From Rhizobium sp. 32-5/1 (lineage in GTDB: Bacteria; Pseudomonadota; Alphaproteobacteria; Rhizobiales; Rhizobiaceae), in NCBI RefSeq assembly GCF_029537235.1, contig NZ_CP120640.1, positions 62,001-126,000 on the forward strand: 64,000 bases of DNA. Reading direction: 5' to 3'. The notes below the pieces were generated by a model, which saw nothing but the letters and a program-made list of their open reading frames with translations, was not told the DNA's origin and ran no database searches. This document shows, piece by piece, positions 9,190 through 17,953 of this stretch (within the stretch, counting starts at the first letter, position 1; every line of letters starts with the position of its first letter). Position numbers and translations under genes: made by a program.

Positions 9190-9576
9190 TTATTTCTTCG
9201 CCGGTTTTTTGTCTTTAGCCGCCTTCGCTTCAGCCTGGGTCACTTCCCGGACCTCGGCCATCATCTCCTTGTAGCGGGACAGTGCAGTGTCCATTTCCTT
9301 CTGATCAGCCTTTTCGCTGGTCTTGGTGAAGGCGTGGAGAATGTAGACGGTGTCGAGGTGTTTTGCGCAGTAGACGGCTCTATAGGCGGGCGAACCGTTC
9401 TCGCGCAGCTCGATGACGCCCTTCCATTCGCCTCTGAGAACCTTGAAGTCATCCAGCGGGTCCTCTCCCTCCTGAACTCTTCGGATCTCGCCTGAAAAAT
9501 TGATTCTAATATCGGTCGGAAGGTCCATAAAGGCGCGCTTGGCGCCGTCGTTCACAAACTTAAATTTCTTGGACAT
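9190..9576 (-). CDS. RelE/HigB-like toxin (phage Gp49-like)
   Basis: A 128-aa basic protein of the RelE/HigB (Gp49-like) fold. Seen: LRGEWKGVIELRENGSPAYR, YRAVYCAKHLDTVYILHAFTK and the following K/R-rich helix. This matches the core strand order of ribosome-dependent mRNA interferases. The C-terminus carries an Ala/Lys tail (KAAKDKKPAKK). It is convergent with the XRE gene and shares the hairpin terminator between them. Its own promoter must lie in 9577-9719, next to the divergent cold-shock gene. Toxicity is inferred from family only. Confidence 0.8.
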   Translation of the reverse strand: MSKKFKFVNDGAKRAFMDLPTDIRINFSGEIRRVQEGEDPLDDFKVLRGEWKGVIELRENGSPAYRAVYCAKHLDTVYILHAFTKTSEKADQKEMDTALSRYKEMMAEVREVTQAEAKAAKDKKPAKK

Positions 9577-9719
9577 CTAGTTTCAAATTCCTCATTGCTT
9601 ATAGGACTCTCTTTCTCCCGCTAAGCGGGGTTAGGTTTGCCTGGATGCAAAGCACACCCAGATATGCAACTTTAACACAGCTTTGAGTGAACGGCTGCGA
9701 AATTTGAAAAGGAACTGTC

Positions 9720-9923
9720 ATGCCAACCGGTACTGTTAAATTTTTCAACGATGATAAGGGATTTGGTTTCATCACCCCGGAGACGGGCGGAACGGACGTG
9801 TTCGTTCACGTGTCCGCTTTGCAGCAAGGCGGGTCGCTGAGAGAAGGTGACAAGGTCACTTTCGAAGTTGGCCAGGACCGCAAGACCGGAAAATCGAAGG
9901 CTGAGAACGTTAGCGTGCTCTGA
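9720..9923 (+). CDS. Cold-shock protein, CspA family
   Basis: A 67-aa CspA-type single OB-fold protein with both RNA-binding motifs, KGFGFI (RNP1) and VFVHVSAL (RNP2). It binds single-stranded RNA/DNA and acts as an RNA chaperone. AAAGGAA precedes the ATG. The leader of about 140 bp contains a small hairpin CCCGC-TAA-GCGGG near 9618-9630; a long structured leader is usual for this family. It is followed by an inverted repeat that may terminate transcription. Confidence 0.95.
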   Translation: MPTGTVKFFNDDKGFGFITPETGGTDVFVHVSALQQGGSLREGDKVTFEVGQDRKTGKSKAENVSVL

Positions 9924-9934
9924 CCTGTCGGCCG

Positions 9935-9975
9935 CGAGACCAGCCTGATCGTCAAATCTGGGCAAGCTGGTCTCG
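9935..9975 (+). terminator. Inverted repeat after the cold-shock gene, possible terminator
   Basis: Perfect 10-bp arms CGAGACCAGC (9935-9944) and GCTGGTCTCG (9966-9975) with a 21-nt loop, starting 12 bp after the csp stop. There is no clear U-tract, so its role as a terminator is uncertain. Confidence 0.45.
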
Positions 9976-10226
9976 TCCGCGCTCTACGGGGCTTACTGAA
10001 AATTACGGCTCTTCACCTTCAAAGTATTGATGTGCAAGTCGGGCACTTATCCCGAGTTGGAGACTATACAGAGCCCGTTCCCTAAGACGCGAGATTTCCG
10101 GTCGAACGCTGGTATCAGAAACAGACGATCGCACCAGGCTGACGCTGACAGGGACGTCGTCGAAACCGTCCGTGTCGTCTATTTCCGCTAAGCTCTCGAA
10201 TGAGATTATGGAAAAGGAACGATCCG

Positions 10227-11039
10227 ATGGCAGAGGCAAACGCAACACTGGCGCTGATCATCGACGGCGACAACGCAACGCCCAAAATTGTCAAAGGCTT
10301 ACTCGCCGAGATCGCCAATTACGGAACCGCCAGCGTCAAACGTGTCTATGGCGACTGGACCAAACCCAATCTCAACGGCTGGAAGGAATGCCTGCTCGAA
10401 CATTCGATCCAGCCGGTCCAGCAGTTCGCCTATACCACCGGCAAGAATGCCACCGATGGCGCGATGATCATCGATGCCATGGATCTTCTCTACACCGGAC
10501 GCTTCTCCGGATTTTGCATTGTCTCCAGTGACAGCGATTTCGCCAGACTTGCAGCGAGGATCCGCGAACAGGGTGTGACCGTCTACGGATTCGGAGAGCG
10601 CAAGACCCCTCGTCCCTTCATCACTGCTTGCGACAAGTTCGTCTATTTCGACGTGCTCAATGCGTCGGTCGAAGAACCGGCTGCTGTCGTTGCAGCAGCA
10701 GAGCCCGCTCGGAAGGCCGCCAAGAAGGCGAAACCGGTCCAAGCCGCTGCGCCGGTTGTCCCGATAACCCCCATAAAGAGCAAGATCGACAAGAACCTGA
10801 TCGATATGCTGACCAAAGCCGTCATCGCCACCGCCGACGAAGACGGCTGGGTCAATCTCGGTGCTGTCGGCAGTCATGTCGCAAAGCAGTCACCCGAATT
10901 CGATTCCAGAAACTACGGCTTTGCCCGTCTCAGCGAACTGGTCGAGGCGACGGGGAAATTCGACATCGACCGATCCGGCAAGACGCAGAAAGGCGTCCTC
11001 ATCCATCTCAAACCGGCATCCACCGCGACCAACAGGTGA
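10227..11039 (+). CDS. NYN-domain nuclease-like protein with C-terminal OST-HTH/LOTUS domain
   Basis: A 270-aa protein; start at ATG 10227 with AAAGGAA upstream. The N-terminal NYN (LabA/DUF88, PIN-like) domain shows the acidic metal-site motifs IIDGDN (D13, D15), TDGAMIIDAMD and SSDSDF. An Ala/Lys-rich linker (~145-175) leads to an OST-HTH/LOTUS domain (~185-265, DEDGWVNLGAVGSHV). NYN proteins are predicted or proven RNases and LOTUS domains bind RNA, so an RNA-processing or toxin-like role is likely. It stands alone after the cold-shock gene. Confidence 0.88.
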   Translation: MAEANATLALIIDGDNATPKIVKGLLAEIANYGTASVKRVYGDWTKPNLNGWKECLLEHSIQPVQQFAYTTGKNATDGAMIIDAMDLLYTGRFSGFCIVSSDSDFARLAARIREQGVTVYGFGERKTPRPFITACDKFVYFDVLNASVEEPAAVVAAAEPARKAAKKAKPVQAAAPVVPITPIKSKIDKNLIDMLTKAVIATADEDGWVNLGAVGSHVAKQSPEFDSRNYGFARLSELVEATGKFDIDRSGKTQKGVLIHLKPASTATNR

Positions 11040-11365
11040 AAGGAGCATTCCGACGGCACGCTAGAGCATCGAGGAACGCCTCTCCCGGATCGAGGTCCAG
11101 CGGAAAAGCCTCCTTCCATCGTTCCTTGACGACGTAGTCTACATGCTGCACGCCTCATCATGAGACGACGAATGAATAGCAACCCCTATTACGAGCCGTA
11201 GACTAACGTCGCTTGCATATCGAAGCGTCCGGCGGACATAATTCCGCCGGGTGGTTTCAGTCCAGGCCATAGTGATCTCCACCGAATCTTTGCAAATCCG
11301 AAGGACCCACAACTGGCTAAAATCATTCAGCTCTTTTTGGGGCAGCTTCTTAAAGATCAGCCGCG
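11040..11365. other. Convergent intergenic gap with a GC hairpin
   Basis: Gap between the rightward NYN gene and the leftward sugar operon. At 11229-11250 a perfect 7-bp stem CCGGCGG / CCGCCGG with loop ACATAATT is seen. It lacks a strong T-tract on either side but could end transcription from both directions. No gene is seen. Confidence 0.45.
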
Positions 11366-12253
11366 TCAAACACGATCTTTTTCAGGTGTACTCACCAACT
11401 TGGCAGCTGCCATGTTTGCTTTCTGAAGCGCATCTGCCATCGTTTTCCCGGACGCAATTTCCGCCGCCAGCACGCCAATGAACTCATCACCGGCGCCGTG
11501 GGTGCTTCTAGTATCGACCTTGACTGCTTCAATGAGGATTTCGTCCCCCTCGCGATTTACAAAGGCGGCACCCGCGCCACCTGCGGTTACCACAACCTCC
11601 GGAAAGACATTGGCCAGCGTCTTGGCAGCCTGCAGTGCGCCATCGAGCGTTTCGACGACGGGAAGTCCCGTTAGCATCTCGGCTTCGATGGCGTTCACGA
11701 CGATGATATCAACGAGGCATTGAAGATCGACAGACAGCGGTCGTGCCGGCGCAGCATTGATTAGGATACGACCTCCGGCCCGTTTGACGGCTCTCGCCGC
11801 TGCGACATTGGCAGCATCCGGGATTTCGCTCTGCAAAACAAGCAGCGTCGTCCTGTCCAAAAGATCCCGGGCGGCTGCAACGTCTCCATCGCCAAGGGTG
11901 AGATTGCTTCCGGAGACAATGACTGCGCCATAGTCTCCTTCGGCATCGAAGATCGCCACGCTCATGCCGGTGGAGTGCGACGCATCGCGCCGAACGAAGG
12001 TGTGATCGACATTTTTACGATCGAGATTTTCAATGAGAAACCGCCCGAATTCGTCATCGGCAACCGCCCCAATCATCGACGTCGCAATACCCGTGCGTGC
12101 CGACGAAACGGCCTGGTTACCGCCTTTGCCGCCGCTTTTCGGATGCCATGATGTCCCCGTCACTGTTTCACCCTTGCGCGGCCGGGCCGGTCCCATCACG
12201 GCGATGTCGTAGTGGAGGCTGCCAAAGACGGTGACGAGGGGTGCAGTTGTCAT
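11366..12253 (-). CDS. PfkB-family sugar kinase, ribokinase-like
   Basis: A 295-aa PfkB carbohydrate kinase. Seen: the N-terminal substrate motif SGGKGGNQAV (about 41-50) and the C-terminal anion-hole/catalytic-base motif HGAGDEF (about 249-255), where Asp is the base. DTRSTHGAGD departs from the usual DTTGAGD. It phosphorylates a sugar in the cytoplasm with ATP, presumably the one imported by the adjacent ribose-type transporter. It is the last gene of the operon; its ATG overlaps the RpiR stop by 4 bp (ATGA). Confidence 0.9.
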   Translation of the reverse strand: MTTAPLVTVFGSLHYDIAVMGPARPRKGETVTGTSWHPKSGGKGGNQAVSSARTGIATSMIGAVADDEFGRFLIENLDRKNVDHTFVRRDASHSTGMSVAIFDAEGDYGAVIVSGSNLTLGDGDVAAARDLLDRTTLLVLQSEIPDAANVAAARAVKRAGGRILINAAPARPLSVDLQCLVDIIVVNAIEAEMLTGLPVVETLDGALQAAKTLANVFPEVVVTAGGAGAAFVNREGDEILIEAVKVDTRSTHGAGDEFIGVLAAEIASGKTMADALQKANMAAAKLVSTPEKDRV

Positions 12254-13125
12254 GGGAGTCGATCTTTTCGTTTGGACGTGACGGCGGACATGGTCCGCTC
12301 GAGATTGCGTTCGGCAGCTTTGTAGTCACGCTGGGCAACGGCAACGAACACGGCGTCAAGAATATTGAGCTGCGCAATCCGCGCGGCGGCATTCTCGCCC
12401 ATCAAAGGGGAACCTTGCGCTGTGGAACAAAGCACCACGTCGGCCGCCTGCGCCAACGCGGACGAGTTGTAGTTGGTGATAGCAATCGTGCGAGCGCCGT
12501 TTCGCCGGGCAAGCTGGATCGCCTCGATCACTGCCGTGGTATTGCCCGAATGGGAAAAGCCGATCGCAATGTCTCCGTCGACCAGCAGCGACGCCGACAT
12601 CAGCATCATGTGCAAGTCATCGAAAACGCTGGCGCGCACGCCGATCCGCAGAAATTTGTGCGACACATCCCGTGCAATCTGCGCGGAGCCGCCCACACCA
12701 TAGAAATCGCGCTGTTTGGCGCGATGGATCAGATCCGCCGCCCTGTCGAACGCCTCCATGTCGAGTATCGACAATGTTTCTTCCAGGGCGTTGATCGAGG
12801 TCCGAAAGACCTTTTGCACGATCTCCTGCGACGTATCGTCGACCGAGAGTTCCTGATGCATTTCGGCCGTGGGCTGGCGGTTATACTGGCTGACCGCCGC
12901 GCGGAAATCCCGATATCCGGCAAAACCAAGTTTCTTGGTGATCTTCACCACCATGGCTTCCGAAACACCGGCATCGTCGGCAATCTGTTTCAGCGATGTG
13001 TCGTCGCTGAAGTCGCGCAACGCAAAGACCGTATCGACCACCTTTGCTTCAAGCGGCGTCAGCAAGGGCATCATCATGCGGATACGCGGGCCGACGGCCT
13101 TCGTGTCGAAGTTTTCGGTATTCAT
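12250..13125 (-). CDS. RpiR/MurR-family transcriptional regulator with SIS domain
   Basis: A 291-aa regulator. The N-terminal HTH_6 domain (~1-80; FSDDTSLKQIADDAGVSEAMV) binds DNA and the SIS domain (~125-250; GVGGSAQIARD, GFSHSGNTTAVIEA) senses a sugar phosphate. It overlaps both neighbours by 4 bp (ATGA), inside the transporter operon. It is the best candidate to bind the shared 34-bp sites at 17856-17889 and 23068-23101 (inference). RpiR proteins usually repress sugar catabolic operons until the phosphorylated sugar appears. Confidence 0.92.
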   Translation of the reverse strand: MNTENFDTKAVGPRIRMMMPLLTPLEAKVVDTVFALRDFSDDTSLKQIADDAGVSEAMVVKITKKLGFAGYRDFRAAVSQYNRQPTAEMHQELSVDDTSQEIVQKVFRTSINALEETLSILDMEAFDRAADLIHRAKQRDFYGVGGSAQIARDVSHKFLRIGVRASVFDDLHMMLMSASLLVDGDIAIGFSHSGNTTAVIEAIQLARRNGARTIAITNYNSSALAQAADVVLCSTAQGSPLMGENAAARIAQLNILDAVFVAVAQRDYKAAERNLERTMSAVTSKRKDRLP

Positions 13126-14102
13126 TCTCGTCCCCTCGTGGCGCGATCGATCATCATCGCGACGAGGATTATAAGACCGGTTGCCAGCAGTTGATAGAAG
13201 GCCTGGACGTTCATCAACGTCAGACCGTTGCGCATCGTGCCGAGAATGATGGCGCCGAGGATCGTTCCCAGGATGCTGCCCTTGCCGCCCATCAGGGACG
13301 CTCCGCCGATGGCCGCGGCGGCAATCGCATCAAGCTCCCAGAGATTGCCGAGGATCGGTTCGGCAGCACCCAGGCGCCCGATCAATATCAGGGACGCAAG
13401 AGCGGCAAGTCCACCGGAGATCACGTAGGCCGTGATCTTGGTCCGGGCGATTGGGACACCGGCGACGTAGGCTGCTTCCTCATTACCGCCGACGGCCAGA
13501 AGATATTCGCCGATCGGGGTTTTCTTGAGCAAGACCCAGGCGGCCAGCGCCACGACGGCAACGATCAGAACGGGCATCGGAATACCGAACAGGTTTCCAT
13601 TGAAGAGCGATCGAAAACCCGCCGGGATGCCAAGAACAGGATTGCCGCCCGTATAGATCAGCGCGAGTGCGCGGTACGTGCTCAACGTTCCGAGTGTGAC
13701 GATGAAGGGCTGCAGCCCGACATAGGCGACCAGGACTCCGTTTATGAAACCGCAGGCCATGCCGATCCCGAGGCCCGCCAGGATCGCAAGCGGAACCGGG
13801 GTTCCGGAAAGAAGCAGGGTCGCCGTGATGACCGCCGATATCGCAGCGGTAGGCCCAACGGACAGATCGATACCGCCCGATATGATCACCAATGTCATGC
13901 CGAGTGCCAGACAGGCGTTGATGCTGGATTGCTGCAGGATATTGACGAGGTTGCGTTCCGACAGGAAGCCAGGGACCAATGTCGCAAACACCGCCATGAT
14001 GACGACGAGGCCGATCAGCGTGCCGGCGTCTCTCAAAGAAAACGAGAAGCGGCCGAATGCGGGCGAGAGTTTCGTGTCGGCGGCGGCCGGTGAGTTGCTC
14101 AT
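13122..14102 (-). CDS. Ribose-type ABC transporter permease (RbsC-like)
   Basis: A 326-aa integral membrane protein of the BPD_transp_2 (RbsC/XylH) family with 8-10 hydrophobic segments. Signature segments LALGMTLVIISGGIDLSVG and GGASLMGGKGSILGTILGA are present. The start at ATG 14102 has AAAGGAAC upstream and skips eight upstream in-frame codons. It forms the inner-membrane channel for the sugar delivered by the binding protein at 15709-16773. The stop overlaps the rpiR start. Confidence 0.92.
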   Translation of the reverse strand: MSNSPAAADTKLSPAFGRFSFSLRDAGTLIGLVVIMAVFATLVPGFLSERNLVNILQQSSINACLALGMTLVIISGGIDLSVGPTAAISAVITATLLLSGTPVPLAILAGLGIGMACGFINGVLVAYVGLQPFIVTLGTLSTYRALALIYTGGNPVLGIPAGFRSLFNGNLFGIPMPVLIVAVVALAAWVLLKKTPIGEYLLAVGGNEEAAYVAGVPIARTKITAYVISGGLAALASLILIGRLGAAEPILGNLWELDAIAAAAIGGASLMGGKGSILGTILGAIILGTMRNGLTLMNVQAFYQLLATGLIILVAMMIDRATRGRE

Positions 14103-14128
14103 AACGTGTTCCTTTATTTCGTCCACGC

Positions 14129-15644
14129 CTAGGCGGCCGGAGCTGGCGTGCGGCCGGTATTTGCACCGGGAATGGCATGCGCCACGATGGCGCTTTCGGT
14201 GAGGTTAGCGCGCGCGATTTCCGCAGCAATCTGCCCGTCCCGCATGACAAGGACCCGATCGGAAAGCCGGATGACTTCCGGCAGTTCTGAAGAGACCACC
14301 ACGATGGAATGTCCATCGGCGGCCAGCGCCTCGATCAGGTGATAGATTTCCGCCTTGGCGCCGACGTCGATGCCGCGGGTCGGCTCGTCGAACAGGAGAA
14401 TCTGCGATTTGCTTGCCAGCCAGCGGGCGATGATCGCTTTCTGCTGATTACCACCGCTGAAGAGCCGGATCGGTCTGTCCAACTGGAAAGGCCTGAGATT
14501 GACGCGGCGCAGCAGGTCCTGAGCCGTGTTGCGCAACTTGCCGCCCTGAATGATGCCGGCTTTGGAGAAGCTTCCGAGCGAGGCAAGTGCCATGTTGATG
14601 GTGACCGAGCGGACGGGGATGATCCCCCCGCTTGCGCTCTTCAGGAACGAGACCAATGCCGGCCGAGATGGCGTCGCGGGGATTGCGCAGGTTCACGGTC
14701 TTGCCGTCTATGTCGATCGCGCCTGCCGTCAGTCTGTCAGCTCCCGCCAGAAGGCGCAGGAGTTCCGTCCGGCCGGATCCGACAAGCCCGGCGATGCCGA
14801 GAACCTCGCCACGGTGAAGTTTGAACGATGCGTCCCTGATTTTCGTCAGCGACGAGAGCCCCCGCGCCTCGAGTTTCACCGTCGCGGTCGCGTGTGAGAC
14901 ATGCTGCTCCTGCATCAGCTCGCGCCCCACCATCATTGTGATGACGTCCTGATGGGAAGCCGTCTGTACATCCACCGCACCGACAAGCTTGCCGTCGCGC
15001 ATGACACTGGCGCGCTGGCAGATGCGGAACACTTCGTCCATCTTGTGCGAGACATAGATAATCGTCACGCCACTGGCCGATAGCTTCGTTATGACCTCGG
15101 CCAGCCGTTCGAATTCACTGGGGGTCAGGCTGGATGTCGGTTCATCCATGGCGATGATCCTGGCGCGGTCGAGCAATGCCCGGGCAATCTCGACGATCTG
15201 GCGCTGCGCCACCTTGAGCGAAGAGATTGGGGCTGCGGGATCGATGCCGGGTTCGATCATCGACAATGCTTCGGCAGCCCGCCGCTCCTGCTCTCGTCTC
15301 GAGACGAACAGCCCGCCCACGGTCGTCAGCGGATGACCGAGGAACATGTTTTGTGCGACACTCAGATGCGGTACCTGCTGCAGTTCCTGGTGGATCATGG
15401 CGATGCCGGCCCCACGCGCATCCATCGGTTTGCGAAAGGAGACATTTTCGCCGTCGACAAACATCGACCCGGAGGTTGGGCGAAAGACGCCAGACAGGAT
15501 GCGGAGCAGCGTCGATTTTCCCGCGCCGTTTTCACCGAGGAGTCCATGGATTTCGCTGGGCGCGACGTCGAAGGAAACGTCGGACAATGCGTTCACGCCC
15601 GGGAAGCTCTTGGATATCGCTTCGAATCTCAGTCTCGGTGTCAT
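14129..15644 (-). CDS. Ribose-type ABC transporter ATP-binding protein (RbsA-like), frameshifted
   Basis: Double-ABC ATPase of about 500 aa when restored. The first cassette shows GLLGENGAGKST (Walker A) and IIAMDEPTSSL. The second shows LFSGGNQQKAIIARWL (signature) and LLFDEPTRGIDVGAK (Walker B). The frame breaks at the six-base run 14624-14629 (CCCCCC on +): upstream reads LVPEERKR, downstream IIPVRSVTINMALASL, consistent with one extra base. The start at ATG 15644 has GGAAGGGTGACGCA upstream. It energises the RbsC-type permease. Confidence 0.88.
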
Positions 15645-15708
15645 TGCGTCACCCTTCCATTCGCAAGAGATGCCGGCCAGAACGGCCGGCATCTTCGTCA
15701 GTTGGCGA

Positions 15709-16773
15709 TCACTTCGCAGCAGCTGCGTCTTCCATCAGCACGGCACGGACATCGACGCCCTCGCCCTGGTAGCGGGCGACATTGTCCTTGGTGATGAGCG
15801 CCTGCGGCGTGGCGACGACGCGGGGCAGTTTCTGGCCGGCAACAAGACGCAAGGCGGCTTCAAGAGCTACCTCGCCCGTCAGCACCGGGAAGCTGTCGAC
15901 GGTGCCCGTCAATTCGCCGGCCTTGATCGACGTATAGGCATCGGAAATGCCGTCCGTGCCGAACACGGCAACCTTGTCCTGCAGGCCGGCCGCCTTGACC
16001 GCCTCGACGATGCCGAGCGCCATGCCGTCATTGTTGGCATAAAAGCCGATCAGGTCGGGATGCTGCTGCAGGATGTTGGTTGCGGCGTCATAGGATGTCT
16101 GGCGATCCCAGTTGCCCGGAACGCTGGCGACGACTTCGAACTTGCCGCCTTCGCTGATCGTCGACTTGAAGCCATCCGTACGCTGGACAGCGGCGTAGAC
16201 ACCGGCCTGGCCCTCGACGATGGCGACCTTGCCGCCCTCTGGACGATTCTCGATGAACCATTTCGCCACGCGCACGCCGTTGTCGCGCTGGACGTTGCCG
16301 ACATAGTGCTCCGCCTGCGGAATGACGGCATCGTTGACGTTGACGACCGGAATGCCGGCAGCCTTCGCCTGTTCGATGACCGGCTGCAGGTTCGCATCGG
16401 TCTGCGGCGAGACTAGCAGGACGTTATATCCCTGGGTGATCAGCCCCTCGGCAATGGTCAGCTGACCGAGCTGGTCGCCTTCGCTCTGCGCTGCCTGATA
16501 GACCACCGGCACGCCAGCCTTGTCGCCGAACTTGGTGTAGCCTTCACCCAGCGAGCGCCAGTATTCGTTGGTCAGCGTCTTGGACACGGCACCAGCCTTG
16601 GTGCCTTCCGGCAGCTTGGGAAACGCGCCGAGCTTGGCTTCGAGCTGCGACCAGTCCATGCGGTCCTTTTCGGTGTCGGAGTTGAGTGGTGCAAGGTCCT
16701 GCGCGACGGCGGCGCTGAACAGGAAACTGGCAGCCAGACCTGCGGCAACGGTCGTCTTCAAAAATGTCTTCAT
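15709..16773 (-). CDS. Periplasmic sugar-binding protein of the ribose-type transporter
   Basis: A 354-aa Peripla_BP_4 (RbsB-like) protein with a Sec signal peptide at residues 1-24 (MKTFLKTTVAAGLAASFLF, cleavage after AVA). The start at ATG 16773 follows GGGAGGAACCG; twenty upstream in-frame codons are ignored. Typical family segments are seen: LLVSPQTDANLQPVIEQAKA and GFYANNDGMALGIVEA. It binds an unknown sugar or polyol in the periplasm. It is larger than E. coli RbsB because of an N-terminal extension of about 50 residues. Confidence 0.92.
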   Translation of the reverse strand: MKTFLKTTVAAGLAASFLFSAAVAQDLAPLNSDTEKDRMDWSQLEAKLGAFPKLPEGTKAGAVSKTLTNEYWRSLGEGYTKFGDKAGVPVVYQAAQSEGDQLGQLTIAEGLITQGYNVLLVSPQTDANLQPVIEQAKAAGIPVVNVNDAVIPQAEHYVGNVQRDNGVRVAKWFIENRPEGGKVAIVEGQAGVYAAVQRTDGFKSTISEGGKFEVVASVPGNWDRQTSYDAATNILQQHPDLIGFYANNDGMALGIVEAVKAAGLQDKVAVFGTDGISDAYTSIKAGELTGTVDSFPVLTGEVALEAALRLVAGQKLPRVVATPQALITKDNVARYQGEGVDVRAVLMEDAAAAK

Positions 16774-16829
16774 CGGTTCCTCCCGAGTGTGAAATTCACA
16801 CGCCGTCCGGCGTGCTGCGGTGTTGGAGT

Positions 16830-17819
16830 TCAAGCCCTCGCGCCAAGCATCGCTTCTTGAATGATGGATTGGGCGGAGACGGCATCCTGACGGTCAATCG
16901 CACCAGACAGGCGATTGTCCTGCTCAAGGCGGTCCACGACATCAAGCATCCGCTTGACTGTCTGGATGTTCACCTCGCATTCGTGGACCGGATCGAGACC
17001 GGTCATATCCGGGAATGTGTCGAAATAGATCGCGCCGTCATAACCGTCCTTGCGGATCTGGCGCAGCAGTTCGATCGTCTGTTGTGTATGAACGGCGCCG
17101 ACCATCAGCCCATCGTCACGCTTGGCATAACCGTCGTTGAGATGGACGCCGAGCACCCGGCTGTAGCGCGCTATCAGCGCCGCCGCGAAGGCCGGCTGCT
17201 CATCGGCATAGAGCACGTGGGCGAAGTCCAGCGTCACACCAAGATTGGGGAGGCCGATTTCCTTGATGGCCAGCAGCGTCGTGGCGCAGTCAGGCATCAG
17301 GCTATAGGAGCGCGGCTCGTTCGGCTTGTACTCGATGCTGATCTGGCAATCGGGATCATGCTCGCAAACTTCACGAATTCCCGAAATCTCGTGTTGCCAC
17401 AAGGTTGCATAGTCGGCCTGGAACGCGTAATCGAACCCATCCTGCCCGAGCCAGATGGTCATCAGATTGCTGCCGGCTTCACGGGTCGCGTCGATCCCCT
17501 TCTTCGTGAGGTCGATGGCTTCACGGCGAACCGCTGCATCAGGGTTGGTGAAGGCGCCAATCTTGAAAGCAGGATTGGTGTAGTAACGCATCGCAAAGCC
17601 GTTGATCGCAAGGCCCATGTCCCCGATCTGCCGTGCCAATTCGCTCGGATCTTCGGAGACGTGATCGGGATAATTGAGATCGAGATCCGTCAATCCATCG
17701 ACCTTTGCAGCACGGGCGACCATCTGCTTGACACTCGGCTTCCCGGAAAGATCAGGCCATTCGGCCTGCGGCCGGGAGGCAAAGGAGTTGAGGCGGGTGG
17801 CGAATTTCAATGGGGTCAC
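16830..17819 (-). CDS. Sugar phosphate isomerase/epimerase (xylose isomerase-like TIM barrel)
   Basis: A 329-aa AP-endonuclease-2/xylose-isomerase-like TIM barrel. Probable metal ligands sit in SIEYKPNEP (Glu), VTLDFAHVLYADEQ (Asp/His), LGVHLNDGY (His, Asp) and AIYFDTFPD (Asp). The start is taken at the GTG 17819 (V-T-P-L-K-F-A-T-R-L), the likely family start; a longer frame reaches 17864 and runs into the operator-like site. It is the first gene of the ribose-type operon, so it probably interconverts the imported sugar before or after phosphorylation. The exact reaction is unknown. Confidence 0.85.
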   Translation of the reverse strand: MTPLKFATRLNSFASRPQAEWPDLSGKPSVKQMVARAAKVDGLTDLDLNYPDHVSEDPSELARQIGDMGLAINGFAMRYYTNPAFKIGAFTNPDAAVRREAIDLTKKGIDATREAGSNLMTIWLGQDGFDYAFQADYATLWQHEISGIREVCEHDPDCQISIEYKPNEPRSYSLMPDCATTLLAIKEIGLPNLGVTLDFAHVLYADEQPAFAAALIARYSRVLGVHLNDGYAKRDDGLMVGAVHTQQTIELLRQIRKDGYDGAIYFDTFPDMTGLDPVHECEVNIQTVKRMLDVVDRLEQDNRLSGAIDRQDAVSAQSIIQEAMLGARA

Positions 17820-17855
17820 TGGACTGGGCTCACATCGTTTGGCGTTGCGATCTAC

Positions 17856-17889
17856 TTCACACAATAATATTATTTTGTAAAGTTGTGAA
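17856..17889. promoter_or_regulatory. Operator-like site shared by the two sugar operons (copy 1)
   Basis: An AT-rich 34-bp element starting TTCACACAATAATATTATTT, with a central palindrome AATAATATTATT and outer TTCACA...TGTGAA arms. The first 30 bases match the element at 23068-23097 at 25 positions without gaps. It lies 37 bp upstream of the isomerase start, where a repressor such as the operon's RpiR protein would act. Confidence 0.65.
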
Positions 17890-17953
17890 ATGTTGTGCGG
17901 CGCACCAATTCGGGCGAACGTGCTCGTCTTCGGTCGGCAAGGGAGGCGCCGCG

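Noticed and set aside
10003..10248. An 81-codon minus-strand frame upstream of the NYN gene
   Set aside because: Its only start is a GTG inside the NYN gene and it has no ribosome binding site. The end looks somewhat protein-like, but support is too weak to annotate.
12241..14093. Long plus-strand frames opposite the RpiR and RbsC-type genes
   Set aside because: Antisense shadows of well-supported genes, with Asp/Arg/Gly-rich sequence lacking domains.
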